Assembly (NCBI GenBank): GCA_002368155.1
Contig: AP018180.1
Coordinates: 744,001 to 808,000 of the forward strand
Reading direction: 5' to 3'
Source: Nostoc carneum NIES-2107
Lineage (GTDB): Bacteria > Cyanobacteriota > Cyanobacteriia > Cyanobacteriales > Nostocaceae
Length of the DNA stretch: 64,000 bases
Made by a program: the position numbers and the translations under genes. Under the pieces are notes generated by a model. The model made no database searches. It was not told the origin of the DNA and saw nothing but the letters and a program-made list of their open reading frames with translations. Shown piece by piece: positions 36,510-45,643 of this stretch; position 1 is the first letter of the stretch, and every line of letters starts with the position of its first letter.

Positions 36510-39152
36510 ATGGCTGAAGAACTAAGTTTTCAAGGCAATGGTAGCGATCGCCTTCCACCCCAAAATATTGAGGCAGAAGAAGCGATTTTGGGGGGGATTT
36601 TGCTAGATCCAGAAGCGATTGGAAGAGTCAGCGATCGCTTAGTTGCCGAAGCTTTTTACATTAGCGCCCATAAAGATATTTATCAAGCAGCATTGCGACT
36701 GCACGCACAGGGTAAACCTACAGATTTGCTGGCGGTGACAAGTTGGCTAGCCGATCACGATTTGCTCCATCGGATTGGCGGGAGAAATAAATTAGCCACC
36801 CTTGTAGATCGCACAGTGTCAGCAGTCAACATTGACGCTTTAGCAAGCTTAGTCATGGATAAATACCAGCGGCGACAGTTAATTAAAGCTGGTAATGAAA
36901 TTGTTCATCTGGGTTATGAAACTGAGAAAGAATTACCAATTGTTTTAGATCAAGCAGAACAAAAAGTATTTGGCATTACTCAAGAACGTGCCCAATCAGG
37001 ATTAGTTCATATTTCAGATACATTAATTAGTAATTTTCAGGATATTGAAGAGCGAAATCAAGGTATTGCTTTACCTGGAATTACTTGTAGTTTTTACGAT
37101 TTAGATGCTCTAACTAGTGGCTTTCAGCGCTCTGATTTGATAATTGTTGCTGCAAGGCCTGCAATGGGAAAAACAGCATTTTGCCTGAACCTTGCTTATA
37201 ATATTGCTGCTTCTCATAGAATGCCAGTTGCTGTTTTCAGTTTAGAAATGTCTAAAGAACAACTGGTACAGCGTCTATTAGCAAGTGAAGCGGGAATTGA
37301 AAGTGGTTATTTAAGAAGTGGCAGGCTTAGTCAAGCACAATGGGAACCTTTAAGCCGTGCTATTGGTATGCTTTCAGAGATGCCAATTTTTATTGATGAT
37401 ACGCCAAATATTACAGTAACCCAAATGCGAAGTCAGGCACGAAGACTGCAAGCAGAACAAGGCATGGATTTGGGTTTAATTGTGATAGATTACTTGCAAT
37501 TAATGGAAGGAGCAGGTGATAACCGTGTACAAGAATTATCTAAAATTACGCGTTCTTTAAAAGGTTTAGCGCGGGAATTATCGGTTCCAGTTATTGCTTT
37601 ATCTCAGCTAAGTCGAGGGGTGGAAGCACGTACTAATAAACGCCCAATGTTGTCAGATTTAAGAGAATCTGGATGCTTAACTGGCGATAGTTTAGTAACC
37701 TTAGCAGATACTGGCGTACAAGTACCAATTCGTAATTTAGTAGGCAAATCTGGCTTTTCAGTTTTGGCATTAAATGAAGCGACAATGCAGTTAGAAAAGG
37801 CAATCGTTAGTAATGCCTTTTCTACAGGAGTGAAGCCTGTATTTACTTTAAAAACTCGATTGGGGCGAAAAATTCGAGCTACAGCTAATCACAAATTTTT
37901 AACTATTAATGGTTGGTGTAGGCTAGATAAACTAAGCCCTAAACAACATCTATGTTTACCCAGGTCTGTACCCATTCCAGGGCAACTAACCATGACTTAT
38001 GCTGAGGTTGCATTATTAGGGCATTTAATTGGTGACGGTTGTACATTGCCACGTCATGCCATACAGTACACAACTAGAGAGATAGATTTAGCCGAGAATG
38101 TTGCTTTCTTAGCAAAAGAAGTTTTTGGAGATGCAATTGTTCCTAGAATTTCACCTGAACGTAGCTGGTATCAAGTTTACTTGTCGGCAGCAGAGCACCT
38201 AACTCATAATGTGAGAAATCCAGTAGCGAAATGGTTAGAATCGCTCGGTGTTTTTGGTTTAAGATCTTACGAAAAATTCCTACCTCAAGAATTGTTTTCA
38301 CAACCTCAAGAGTTAATAGCTTGTTTTCTAAGGCATCTTTGGAGTACAGATGGTTCTATACAGTTAGTGGCTGGTAAAAAACCAAGACCTATTGCATATT
38401 ATGCAAGTAGCAGCGAAATACTAGCTTTTGATGTTCAGACACTTTTATTAAGATTAGGCATTAATGCAAAACTCAAAATTATTCCTCAACCTGGTAAGGG
38501 TAGAAATCAGTATCATGTCATAATTACTGGCAAAATTGATCTTGAATTATTTATTAAAAAAATTGGAGCGGTAGGTCAATACAAACTAGGGTCATTACAA
38601 AAAATATCTGAACACCTTGACAATTGCATTCATAACCCTAACAGAGATGTAATACCCAAAGAGGTTTGGAAAACACAAGTTGTACCTGCCATGCAAAGTA
38701 TTGGTATGACAACAAGAGAAATACAATCTTGCCTGGGACAATCCTATTGTGGTTCTACACTTTACAAAGCAAATTTAAGTAGAGAAAGAGCGTTAAAAGT
38801 TGGCAAGATTGTTCAATCAAATGAAATGCTTACCCTTGCCAACAGTGATGTTTATTGGGATGAAATAGTTTTAATTGAATTTAGTGGAGAAGAAGAAGTT
38901 TTTGACCTAACAGTTCCTCGTTTACACAACTTTGTTGCTAACAATATTATTGTTCACAATTCAATTGAGCAAGATGCGGATTTAGTAATTATGTTATATA
39001 GAGACGATTACTACAATAATGATAGTCCCGATCGCGGTATTGCAGAAGTGATAGTAGCTAAACACCGCAACGGCCCAACTGGTACAGTTAAACTTTTATT
39101 CGATCCGCAGTTTACAAAGTTTAAAAACCTAGCAAGACCTAATAATTATTAA
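36510..39152 (+). CDS. dnaB: Replicative DNA helicase DnaB containing an intein
   Basis: Hexameric replication-fork helicase. The 880-residue precursor has the primase-interacting N-terminal domain (about 15-115: PQNIEAEEAILGGILLD), a RecA-like ATPase core with Walker A AARPAMGKTAF, and SLEMSKEQL. The core is interrupted after RPMLSDLRESG by a 429-residue intein (residues 389-817) and resumes at Ser818 with SIEQDADLVIMLYRD. Removing the intein leaves 451 residues, the normal cyanobacterial DnaB size. ATG 36510 is the first in-frame start before the conserved region. Confidence 0.97.
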   Translation: MAEELSFQGNGSDRLPPQNIEAEEAILGGILLDPEAIGRVSDRLVAEAFYISAHKDIYQAALRLHAQGKPTDLLAVTSWLADHDLLHRIGGRNKLATLVDRTVSAVNIDALASLVMDKYQRRQLIKAGNEIVHLGYETEKELPIVLDQAEQKVFGITQERAQSGLVHISDTLISNFQDIEERNQGIALPGITCSFYDLDALTSGFQRSDLIIVAARPAMGKTAFCLNLAYNIAASHRMPVAVFSLEMSKEQLVQRLLASEAGIESGYLRSGRLSQAQWEPLSRAIGMLSEMPIFIDDTPNITVTQMRSQARRLQAEQGMDLGLIVIDYLQLMEGAGDNRVQELSKITRSLKGLARELSVPVIALSQLSRGVEARTNKRPMLSDLRESGCLTGDSLVTLADTGVQVPIRNLVGKSGFSVLALNEATMQLEKAIVSNAFSTGVKPVFTLKTRLGRKIRATANHKFLTINGWCRLDKLSPKQHLCLPRSVPIPGQLTMTYAEVALLGHLIGDGCTLPRHAIQYTTREIDLAENVAFLAKEVFGDAIVPRISPERSWYQVYLSAAEHLTHNVRNPVAKWLESLGVFGLRSYEKFLPQELFSQPQELIACFLRHLWSTDGSIQLVAGKKPRPIAYYASSSEILAFDVQTLLLRLGINAKLKIIPQPGKGRNQYHVIITGKIDLELFIKKIGAVGQYKLGSLQKISEHLDNCIHNPNRDVIPKEVWKTQVVPAMQSIGMTTREIQSCLGQSYCGSTLYKANLSRERALKVGKIVQSNEMLTLANSDVYWDEIVLIEFSGEEEVFDLTVPRLHNFVANNIIVHNSIEQDADLVIMLYRDDYYNNDSPDRGIAEVIVAKHRNGPTGTVKLLFDPQFTKFKNLARPNNY
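37674..38960 (+). other. DnaB intein with LAGLIDADG homing endonuclease
   Basis: Codes for 429 residues from Cys (C1, codon 37674-37676) to the C-terminal His-Asn, followed by the +1 Ser. Splicing blocks are present: A (CLTGDSLVTLADTG), B (ATANHKFLTING) and F/G (VFDLTVPRLHNFVANNIIVHN). Between them are two LAGLIDADG-type motifs (ALLGHLIGDG and LRHLWSTDGS), so the endonuclease looks intact. The insertion site RESG/SIEQD is the one used by the known Synechocystis DnaB intein, also 429 residues long. Confidence 0.95.
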
Positions 39153-39250
39153 TCGGTAATTATTACAATACTAATTGTTGTAATTAAGTACTGGGGCTAG
39201 AACAGAATTCAATCCCCAGTCCCTAATCCCCAGTCCCTAATCCCTAGCCT

Positions 39251-39775
39251 CTATTTCACATCTAGTAATTCCACGTCAAAAATTAGGGTAGCGTTGGGTG
39301 GAATTACACCACCAGCACCACGAGCGCCATAACCTAACTCTGGTGGGATAATTAACTTACGACTACCGCCGACTTTCATTGTACTGAGTCCTTCGTCCCA
39401 GCCTTTGATCACTTGTCCGCGTCCGATATTAAACTCGAAAGGACGATTGCGATCGCGTGAACTATCAAACTTTGTACCATCTTCTAGAGTGCCGGTGTAG
39501 TGAACTACAACCTTTTGTCCGGTTTGAGGAGTTGCACCAGTCCCCTCTTTTACTTCAATGTACTTCAATCCAGAAGGGGTAGTGACAGCATTGGCATCAG
39601 ACATAGTATTGCTCGCAATCAAGGTATTGTTTTCGGGGACAGCTATGGCTGCTGGTGTTGGTTGGCTGAGATTAGCAGCAATGGCAGAGTCTTGTTTACT
39701 GCCACCAATTTGCGCTAATACTAAAACCACAACACACGCCAGCATTAATCCAACGCTGAGTATAATTGCTTTCAA
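39251..39775 (-). CDS. FKBP-type peptidyl-prolyl cis-trans isomerase, membrane-anchored
   Basis: 174 residues. An N-terminal hydrophobic segment (about 4-23) targets the protein to the membrane, periplasm or thylakoid lumen. A low-complexity Ala/Pro/Asn linker follows, then a complete FKBP domain from about residue 65: [48 protein letters not shown] and [18 protein letters not shown] start at 39775 is accepted because a strong GGGAGGG lies about 7 nt upstream. The enzyme accelerates proline isomerisation during folding. Confidence 0.93.
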   Translation of the reverse strand: MKAIILSVGLMLACVVVLVLAQIGGSKQDSAIAANLSQPTPAAIAVPENNTLIASNTMSDANAVTTPSGLKYIEVKEGTGATPQTGQKVVVHYTGTLEDGTKFDSSRDRNRPFEFNIGRGQVIKGWDEGLSTMKVGGSRKLIIPPELGYGARGAGGVIPPNATLIFDVELLDVK

Positions 39776-39853
39776 AATTAACCCTCCCTACTTAGGTAGT
39801 TTGGAAAAAATGACCAATAGGACACAAATTAGTTTAAAGCACAAAGTGATATC

Positions 39854-40177
39854 CTAACGCCAAAGCTTATTTTCTAAATCCCGCACTTGACGTTCTAAAC
39901 GGTCAATTCTACCCCGGAGTTCGTCTACCTCTGACTGACGAGCTACTCCTAAATCTTGCATCATATTACGCATTTGCCGTTGCATCTGAGTTTCCCAAGT
40001 GCCTTGCTCCGATCGCAACTGCTGTACAATATCATCCATTACAGCTTTTGCCTGCTCAGGATTCAGCTTGCCATCTTTGACTAATTCATCGCTGACTTGT
40101 CGCAGTTTGTCAGCTACTAAAGACGTTGTGCCAATACCAAGCATTACTAACTGCTGCATCCAATTGTTGTTATCCAT
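39854..40177 (-). CDS. Phasin-like coiled-coil protein
   Basis: 107 residues and almost entirely helical. A hydrophobic N-terminal helix (WMQQLVMLGIGTTSLVADKL) is followed by a long heptad-rich helix ending RIDRLERQVRDLENKL. This is the pattern of cyanobacterial phasin-family proteins, which coat polyhydroxyalkanoate granules in PHA producers. AAGGGAG precedes ATG 40177. No PHA synthesis gene is nearby, so that role is inference. Confidence 0.78.
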   Translation of the reverse strand: MDNNNWMQQLVMLGIGTTSLVADKLRQVSDELVKDGKLNPEQAKAVMDDIVQQLRSEQGTWETQMQRQMRNMMQDLGVARQSEVDELRGRIDRLERQVRDLENKLWR

Positions 40178-40377
40178 ACTCCCTTCCTCTTAATTATTTA
40201 AAACTAGCTAATCACGGGAAAATCCCACAACCAAACATGATAATCACTCTTCTCTAGTCCCTAGCCCCTAATTTTAAGACAGCCAGCCCTTGCTTAACTT
40301 CTACGCAAATCAGCTATGCTAAAAGCGTAGTTACTCTAGCCTACAACTCTATTTTGGCAAATTGGCAAATACAAGGA

Positions 40378-40701
40378 ATGCAGGGTGTAGTTATAGAATT
40401 CCTTAAGTTTAAAATTACTTCCCAGATGCTGGAAATTTTTCTCCAGAAGGATGCGGAAATCTGGACAACAGCCCTTGCTCAATATCCTGGGTTTTTAGGT
40501 AAAGAAGTTTGGCTGAATCCCCAAGACCCCACAGAAATTATATTTGTGATTCGTTGGGCAACAAAAGAGCAATGGCAAGCTATACCGCTTGAAGAATTGG
40601 CGGCTATTGAACAAAAGTTTGCTGCAGCCTTGGGAGATACTTATGAGTTGGTGGAGTCAGCAGAGTATCAACAATGGTTGGGGGAAAAGGTTAAGGGGTA
40701 A
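40378..40701 (+). CDS. TIGR03792-family cyanobacterial protein
   Basis: About 107 residues from ATG 40378; a TTG at 40354 would add 8. The order VIEFLKFKI, FLQKDAEIWT, PGFLGKEVWLNPQDP and VIRWATKEQWQAIP matches the small cyanobacterial TIGR03792 family, a dimeric alpha/beta-barrel (antibiotic-monooxygenase-like) type fold of unknown role. It stands alone. Confidence 0.82.
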   Translation: MQGVVIEFLKFKITSQMLEIFLQKDAEIWTTALAQYPGFLGKEVWLNPQDPTEIIFVIRWATKEQWQAIPLEELAAIEQKFAAALGDTYELVESAEYQQWLGEKVKG

Positions 40702-40841
40702 GGGTTAAAGGTTCTTGTTTTGCCTTTTATCCTTATGTTCTTCACCCACAAGTATTTAATCATATCCAAGTAAGTCATTAGCCATCAGAAACCCTGACAA
40801 ATGACAGCCCTGAGCAGTTCTGTTTAATTTCGCCATGCGAC

Positions 40842-41345
40842 TTAAGTCTGCAATGCTTTAAAGCACCGATTCAAAACTGAATTGATAGTTTGTTTAATTT
40901 GGTGTTTGCGATTCCAGCGTTGGAAAGCTTTTTCGTAGTCTTCACCTTGGGTTTGGAAGGTATTCCAGATATCAAGCCCCACCAAGAAACTACAGAATAG
41001 CAAAATATACAGCGCCCAAGAGACACCGCCACCACTAATTAAATCAACTAGGATAAAAAAAGCATTGACGATCGCATAATTGCCCAAACGCTTTTTAAAT
41101 CTGCCTCGGCGGTAAAGGTTAAACACTTGCCGACGTTGCACTTCGCTCTGTTGCGTTTGCCAGTCGCGTTCTGCTAGTTGTAAGGTATCTGGAGAAATTT
41201 CTAACTCAGCGGCGATTTCTATTAACTCCTGATAGGAAAATTCTCTATCTATATTTTCAGCATGACTTGCGATCGCCAACTGGAGAATCTGCTGTACCTC
41301 TTCTTGGCTATAAGAACGGATGCTTTTTGGTTCAAATGCCGTCAT
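40842..41345 (-). CDS. 2TM-domain protein
   Basis: 167 residues. The N-terminal half (about 12-65, YSQEEVQQILQLA...ELEISPDTLQLAERDW) resembles a short helical SHOCT or sporulation-type segment. The C-terminal 2TM domain has helices at about 92-108 and 110-128, followed by a basic tail. Small 2TM proteins are widespread in cyanobacteria without a defined role. Confidence 0.8.
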   Translation of the reverse strand: MTAFEPKSIRSYSQEEVQQILQLAIASHAENIDREFSYQELIEIAAELEISPDTLQLAERDWQTQQSEVQRRQVFNLYRRGRFKKRLGNYAIVNAFFILVDLISGGGVSWALYILLFCSFLVGLDIWNTFQTQGEDYEKAFQRWNRKHQIKQTINSVLNRCFKALQT

Positions 41346-41678
41346 AATTCTTTCTCTAAGTATTAATTTTAATAACGATTTACCGCTCGACTGAAGTTGC
41401 CCAACTACGCCAGCACCACTAGCACTATTTTCATTATGTCTACACTAACAAATCTAGATAGTGTCGTAGGTAGGAATTTCTAGAAAAATCTCCCAGTGAG
41501 GTTTTTTTCTTTGGAACGAAAGCAGGGAGTTTTCTGACGCACCACAACATATCAGACAGTACGTTAGGCTAACACTATAACTTTAGTTAGTAGATTTCTT
41601 CGTCAGAATTACATAGACTGCAATTTTGATATTAGGGGTGCATAAACACAAGATTAACTGCTGTTACTTAATCGAGCT
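41346..41678. other. Intergenic region without recognised feature
   Basis: 333 bp between divergent genes. A weak CTC/GAG hairpin followed by a T-run (about 41491-41511) is seen, but the stem is only 3-4 bp. I see no gene. Confidence 0.35.
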
Positions 41679-42599
41679 ATGCATCATCGCTACAAAGTTT
41701 ACATCAGAAGATTCTTGCTGGCAGGTTTTTCTAGCTTGCTTTTAGCACCCGCACTGTTCTATGGATGGTTGTGTATTTTACGTCCGTCCCGAAGCGATCA
41801 GCAGCAAGTATTGTTTCAGGGAATTGTGTATCAACGTCGCGCTGTTTCCCAGACGCGTCCAGTGATGCTTCATATCGTCACTATTGACTTAAAAGCGCCG
41901 GGAGTCAAACCTTTGGTAACTCCGGGCTTACCTGAGAAAGGCAAAAAAACTAACGCCCGAACTACCTCAGAATTTCTAGGCGAATTTAAACTGCAATTGG
42001 CGGTAAATGGCAGCTATTTCCATCATTTTTATGAAAAAACACCTTGGGACTATTATCCCCATAGCGGCGATCCTTCCTATCCTTTAGGAGAGGTAATCTC
42101 TAATGGGCATCGTTATTCTAAACCAGAAGAAAATAAGGCTGTGCTGTGCTTTGCTAAAAATAATCTGGCGCAAATCTTCGCTAGTGGTAAATGCCCAAAA
42201 GGTACATTTCAAGCTATTGCAGGGCAAGAAATTTTAGTTGCTGATGGTAAGCCTGTGATTTCTCATCTGCAAGAAAATAAACCTTACCCACGTTTAGCAG
42301 CAGCAATCAACCAGGAGGGTAATAAACTTTGGCTAATTGCTGTAGATGGTAAACAACCTTTTTATAGTGAAGGATTTACTCTCACTGAATTAACCAAGAC
42401 TGCTATAGATTTAGGTGCTGATGCTGCAATCAATATGGATGGTGGTGGTTCTGTCACCTTAGTTATGGGAAAAGCTGATGGCGCAAAGGTATTAAATGCT
42501 CCCGTTCATACCAAACTACCTATGCGGGAACGTCCGGTTGGCAATCATTTAGGTTTTTACGCCTTGCCAGAGGTAGTAAAAACATCTACAGCCAAATAA
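41679..42599 (+). CDS. NAGPA-type phosphodiester glycosidase family protein
   Basis: 306 residues. One N-terminal transmembrane or signal segment (about 12-32) suggests a periplasmic enzyme. The core carries the NAGPA signature near the end, DAAINMDGGGSVTLV, with earlier LQLAVNGSYF and AAINQEG.KLWLIAVDG. The family cleaves or transfers phosphodiester-linked sugars; some members act on exopolysaccharide. The substrate here is unknown. Confidence 0.88.
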   Translation: MHHRYKVYIRRFLLAGFSSLLLAPALFYGWLCILRPSRSDQQQVLFQGIVYQRRAVSQTRPVMLHIVTIDLKAPGVKPLVTPGLPEKGKKTNARTTSEFLGEFKLQLAVNGSYFHHFYEKTPWDYYPHSGDPSYPLGEVISNGHRYSKPEENKAVLCFAKNNLAQIFASGKCPKGTFQAIAGQEILVADGKPVISHLQENKPYPRLAAAINQEGNKLWLIAVDGKQPFYSEGFTLTELTKTAIDLGADAAINMDGGGSVTLVMGKADGAKVLNAPVHTKLPMRERPVGNHLGFYALPEVVKTSTAK

Positions 42600-42725
42600 C
42601 CACACCTCTAGGGGACGGACACCCCTACCAACAGAAAGATTAATATTCGTTTACATTTCGTTACACTGAAAACATCAAGAGGAATGAAAGCAAACCTCTA
42701 GAAACAAAAATCAAAGGTGAACGAC

Positions 42726-43850
42726 ATGAATGGCACAATACGCGTTGGTAATCTCTTCGGGATTCCCTTCTATATCCATCCGTCGTGGTTTTTAGTTCTG
42801 GGTTTAGTAACTTGGACTTATAGCAGCGGACTGATGGGGCAATTCCCACAATTATCTGGGGGGCTAGCTTTAATACTAGGATTGATGACAGCGCTGTTGT
42901 TATTTGCCTCTGTCGTCGCCCATGAATTAGGACATAGCTTTGTAGCTATTCGCCAGGGCATTGATGTTAAATCAATCACGCTGTTTATATTTGGTGGTTT
43001 AGCTAGCTTAGAGAAAGAATCAAAAACTCCAGGTGAAGCTTTTTGGGTAGCGATCGCCGGGCCGTTAGTTAGTCTATTAATCTGCGGTTTAACTACAGGT
43101 ATTGGTTACGCCACAGCCGCCACTGGGCCACTCGCAGCAATACTGGGTGTGTTGGCTGCTGTTAACCTGGCATTAGCGCTATTTAACCTCATTCCTGGCT
43201 TACCCTTAGATGGGGGCAATATACTGAAAGCCTTAGTTTGGAAGATTACAGGCAATCCTTATAAAGGCGTGACCTTTGCCAGTCGAGTTGGACAGATATT
43301 TGGTTGGGTTGCGATCGCTTCTGGTTTACTTCCCATACTATTCTTTGGCAGCTTTGCTAACATCTGGAACTTGTTAATCGGTTTCTTCTTGCTGCAAAAC
43401 GCAGGTAACGCGGCTCAATTTGCTAGAGTCCAAGAAAAACTCACAGGTTTAACGGCTGCAGATGTTGTCACCCCGAATAGCCCGATTGTTTCTGCTAATC
43501 TGACTCTCAGAGAATTTGCTGATGAACGCATCTTAAGTGGAGAACAATGGCATCGCTTCTTAGTAACTGACGATGAAGGACAATTAGTAGGTGCGATCGC
43601 AGCTCATGATTTGCGAACCATCCCCACAACCGAGTGGTCAGAAACTCAAGTTGAACAAGTAATGCGACCAATTGCAGAATCTACCACAGTCCAATCAGAC
43701 AAGCCATTAGTAGAAGTAGTGCAGCTACTCGAACAACAACAAATCTCTGCACTTCCTGTAATTCGTGAAAATGGTGTACTCGTGGGAATTTTAGAGAAAG
43801 CTGCGATTATCCAACTACTGCAACGCAGATCTCAATTTAACCCTGCATAG
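42726..43850 (+). CDS. Site-2 protease family (M50) with C-terminal CBS pair
   Basis: Intramembrane metalloprotease of the SpoIVFB-like type. HELGH (residues 66-70 from ATG 42726) supplies two zinc ligands and the catalytic Glu; LIPGLPLDGGNIL gives the third, Asp-type, ligand. Six or so membrane helices cover residues 15-215. Two CBS motifs (about 235-295 and 310-370) form a cytoplasmic nucleotide-sensing module. Such proteases release membrane-tethered regulators. An in-frame GTG at 42717 is a possible start. A terminator follows. Confidence 0.92.
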   Translation: MNGTIRVGNLFGIPFYIHPSWFLVLGLVTWTYSSGLMGQFPQLSGGLALILGLMTALLLFASVVAHELGHSFVAIRQGIDVKSITLFIFGGLASLEKESKTPGEAFWVAIAGPLVSLLICGLTTGIGYATAATGPLAAILGVLAAVNLALALFNLIPGLPLDGGNILKALVWKITGNPYKGVTFASRVGQIFGWVAIASGLLPILFFGSFANIWNLLIGFFLLQNAGNAAQFARVQEKLTGLTAADVVTPNSPIVSANLTLREFADERILSGEQWHRFLVTDDEGQLVGAIAAHDLRTIPTTEWSETQVEQVMRPIAESTTVQSDKPLVEVVQLLEQQQISALPVIRENGVLVGILEKAAIIQLLQRRSQFNPA

Positions 43851-43881
43851 TTTTCCCATCACATAGACTCCTTCTCGCACC

Positions 43882-43909
43882 TCCCTCAGAATTTCTGAGG
43901 GAATTTTTT
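43882..43909 (+). terminator. Rho-independent terminator after the M50 protease gene
   Basis: TCCCTCAGAA (43882-43891) and TTCTGAGGGA (43893-43902) form a near-perfect stem with a minimal loop, followed by a T-run (43904-43909). It lies between this gene and the convergent toxin gene. Confidence 0.85.
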
Positions 43910-43948
43910 ATAAGAAATTTTTACTAAGTTTGCTTTTATCGCCATATT

Positions 43949-44368
43949 TCAAATAACAAACCAGTTCTCTATTTTCAAGTTTTGAAAATCTGCATAGTCT
44001 GAAACATTATTGGTTACCAGAGTGAGATTATTCACTTGAGCGATCGCAGCAATTTGTCCATCTGCATAAGCTGGAGGTTTACCAATTAATGTTAACCTTG
44101 CTCGTTCTATGGCAAACCATTCAGCTGCGGCAACATTGTAGGGAAGAATAGGAATATTTGGTTCGACTATATCTTGCAAATACTGCTCAATTCTCTCTCG
44201 CTTTCTAGAAGCTGGCAGACGATAGCAACCGAATAATAATTCATGCCATGTAACTGAGGCAATAGTAACTTCTCCCTGATACCGTTGCAACATAGAGATA
44301 ATTGTCGGATTCGGTTGCAACTTCAATGGTTCAGAGATGATGTTAGTATCCAATAAGAAAAGACTCAA
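43949..44368 (-). CDS. VapC-family PIN-domain toxin
   Basis: 139 residues. PIN-domain acidic residues are present: Asp7 (LLDTN), Glu43 (WHELLFG), Asp103 (YADGQIAAIA) and the Asn120/Asp124 region (TNNVSDY). PIN toxins are Mg-dependent RNases that cut tRNA or rRNA when freed from the antitoxin. The gene overlaps the antitoxin gene by 4 bp, the usual type II arrangement. Confidence 0.92.
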   Translation of the reverse strand: MSLFLLDTNIISEPLKLQPNPTIISMLQRYQGEVTIASVTWHELLFGCYRLPASRKRERIEQYLQDIVEPNIPILPYNVAAAEWFAIERARLTLIGKPPAYADGQIAAIAQVNNLTLVTNNVSDYADFQNLKIENWFVI

Positions 44369-44646
44369 AGATTCACCTCACGCCCAGGAGATTTATCGCG
44401 TACATCCTGCCATACTTCATCGGGATTAATATCGATGCCTTCTTCTATGATTTCTTTGCGAAATTTTGTCAGAGATTCCCAAAAACGAGGGCTTTTATTC
44501 AGCAATTTCTCGTATTCTGCAGATGAAAGAATAACTGCTACTTGCTGACCTTGCCGTGTAATTTGTATCGGTTCCCCTTGTTCAACTTCTTCAATAATTC
44601 TGTTAAAGTTAACCGGAATTTCTTCAATTGAATATTGCTGAGACAT
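44365..44646 (-). CDS. Phd/YefM-type antitoxin
   Basis: 93 residues. The N-terminal DNA-binding half contains QGEPIQITRQGQQVAVILS, the classic Phd/YefM strand pattern, and the C-terminal half (FWESLTKFRKE...) should wrap the PIN toxin. It lies upstream of the toxin gene with a 4-bp overlap, and the operon is probably autorepressed at a promoter upstream of 44646. Confidence 0.92.
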   Translation of the reverse strand: MSQQYSIEEIPVNFNRIIEEVEQGEPIQITRQGQQVAVILSSAEYEKLLNKSPRFWESLTKFRKEIIEEGIDINPDEVWQDVRDKSPGREVNL

Positions 44647-44689
44647 AAATATTCACCTCAATTCGTTTTAAAAGTTATAGCTGGCGAAA

Positions 44690-44812
44690 TTAGCTTTTCA
44701 AGTCACGCAACATTTTACTGGTTCCTCGATCAATGGCTTTTTGCACCATACTGACACACCACTTGGCAGTATGGAGTCGTTGCAGTATTCTCTCTTCCTG
44801 TATCTTCGGCAC
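44690..44812 (-). CDS. Possible 40-aa small ORF or gene remnant
   Basis: Starts GTG 44812 directly after an in-frame stop and encodes VPKIQEERILQRLHTAKWCV... ending KMLRDLKS. The amphipathic, Lys/Arg-rich composition looks protein-like, but there is no clear ribosome site. It ends 44 bp before the antitoxin start on the same strand. It may be the C-terminal remnant of a lost gene, or chance. Confidence 0.25.
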   Translation of the reverse strand: MPKIQEERILQRLHTAKWCVSMVQKAIDRGTSKMLRDLKS

Positions 44813-45133
44813 TTAAATACTACCAATTCTGCATTCGGGTTCAGGTTTAAATTTTGGTTTATGGTCAGCTGTCAATTATCATTGAAGAGTTAAGGCGATC
44901 GCACTACACGCTTGTACCCTCTGATATCGCTAGTGTTCGGTAGTTGCTTAACAAAATTTGATAACAAGAGATTATAAAGATGGGTTATACCCCTCACACC
45001 CAAAATGTTATACTCTGTTAATAATATACGCTGGTGCTCTCAAAAGCTATCTAAGTAGCGCTTCTTGTGATTGAGCCAACCCAGCCTCAAAAAATTTGTC
45101 AAAAATTTATACAAAAAACTTTCATTAGGGGGT

Positions 45134-45162
45134 CTTGCCCATCATCACAAAGATGCTATAAT
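45134..45162 (+). promoter_or_regulatory. Promoter of candidate small RNA, copy 2
   Basis: -35-like CTTGCC (45134-45139), a 17-nt spacer and -10 TATAAT (45157-45162). The same layout occurs in copy 4. Confidence 0.65.
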
Positions 45163-45168
45163 CATGTT

Positions 45169-45223
45169 ATATAGATGCACCCTGATGACCTGGAGAGCTG
45201 CCCAAGTAGCTCTCTTTTTTTTT
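45169..45223 (+). ncRNA. Candidate small RNA, copy 2 (about 50-55 nt)
   Basis: Begins about 7 nt after a consensus -10 box and ends in a terminator: GAGAGCT (45193-45199) pairs with AGCTCTC (45208-45214) around loop GCCCAAGT, followed by nine T (45215-45223). The 5' part GATGCACCCTGATGACCTG is unpaired and conserved in copy 4. The start is inferred from the promoter. No known RNA family is assigned. Confidence 0.55.
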
Positions 45224-45608
45224 ACTTGGGGCATGGGGCATGGGGCATTGGGCATTGGTAGCTTTTCCTCTGCCCGCGAACTTTTAGGTGTGAGATGAGC
45301 TTTATTAGTAGTCTCTTAGCTGCAAAAACTACTCAAGCATCATCTTTGAGAATTTCTGCTAGGCATAACATTAGACGCAATCGCGTCTGTACTAGCTGAT
45401 ATGTAGCTGATTATGAGGAGTCTTCATGAGAATTTTGAATCAAGCCATTAAATAACAAGTGGTATTACTCATGTTAAAAATCTACTCCTCTGCTAAGTAA
45501 AAGCACCCTGATAATTGGAAAATTTGCCCAAGTAGTTGCCTTTTGTATTTTTTGTGTTAACCTGAAAGCCAACTTCACCATATTTTCATAAAAACCTGAT
45601 TAAGGGGT

Positions 45609-45637
45609 ATTGCCCCTCAGCGAAAATATGCTATGAT
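45609..45637 (+). promoter_or_regulatory. Promoter of candidate small RNA, copy 4
   Basis: ATTGCC (45609-45614), a 17-nt spacer and TATGAT (45632-45637), with the same geometry as copy 2. Confidence 0.6.
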
Positions 45638-45643
45638 GTGGTA

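Noticed and set aside
44986-45002. Possible Yfr1 small-RNA motif (ACCCCTCACACCC)
   Set aside because: Resembles the conserved Yfr1 ACTCCTCACAC stretch, but the flanking hairpins of Yfr1 are absent and it aligns with the -35 region of the local repeat family.
45071-45298. 75-codon ORF over candidate small RNA copy 2
   Set aside because: It runs through the promoter, terminator and heptamer repeats, has no ribosome site and has no protein-like pattern.
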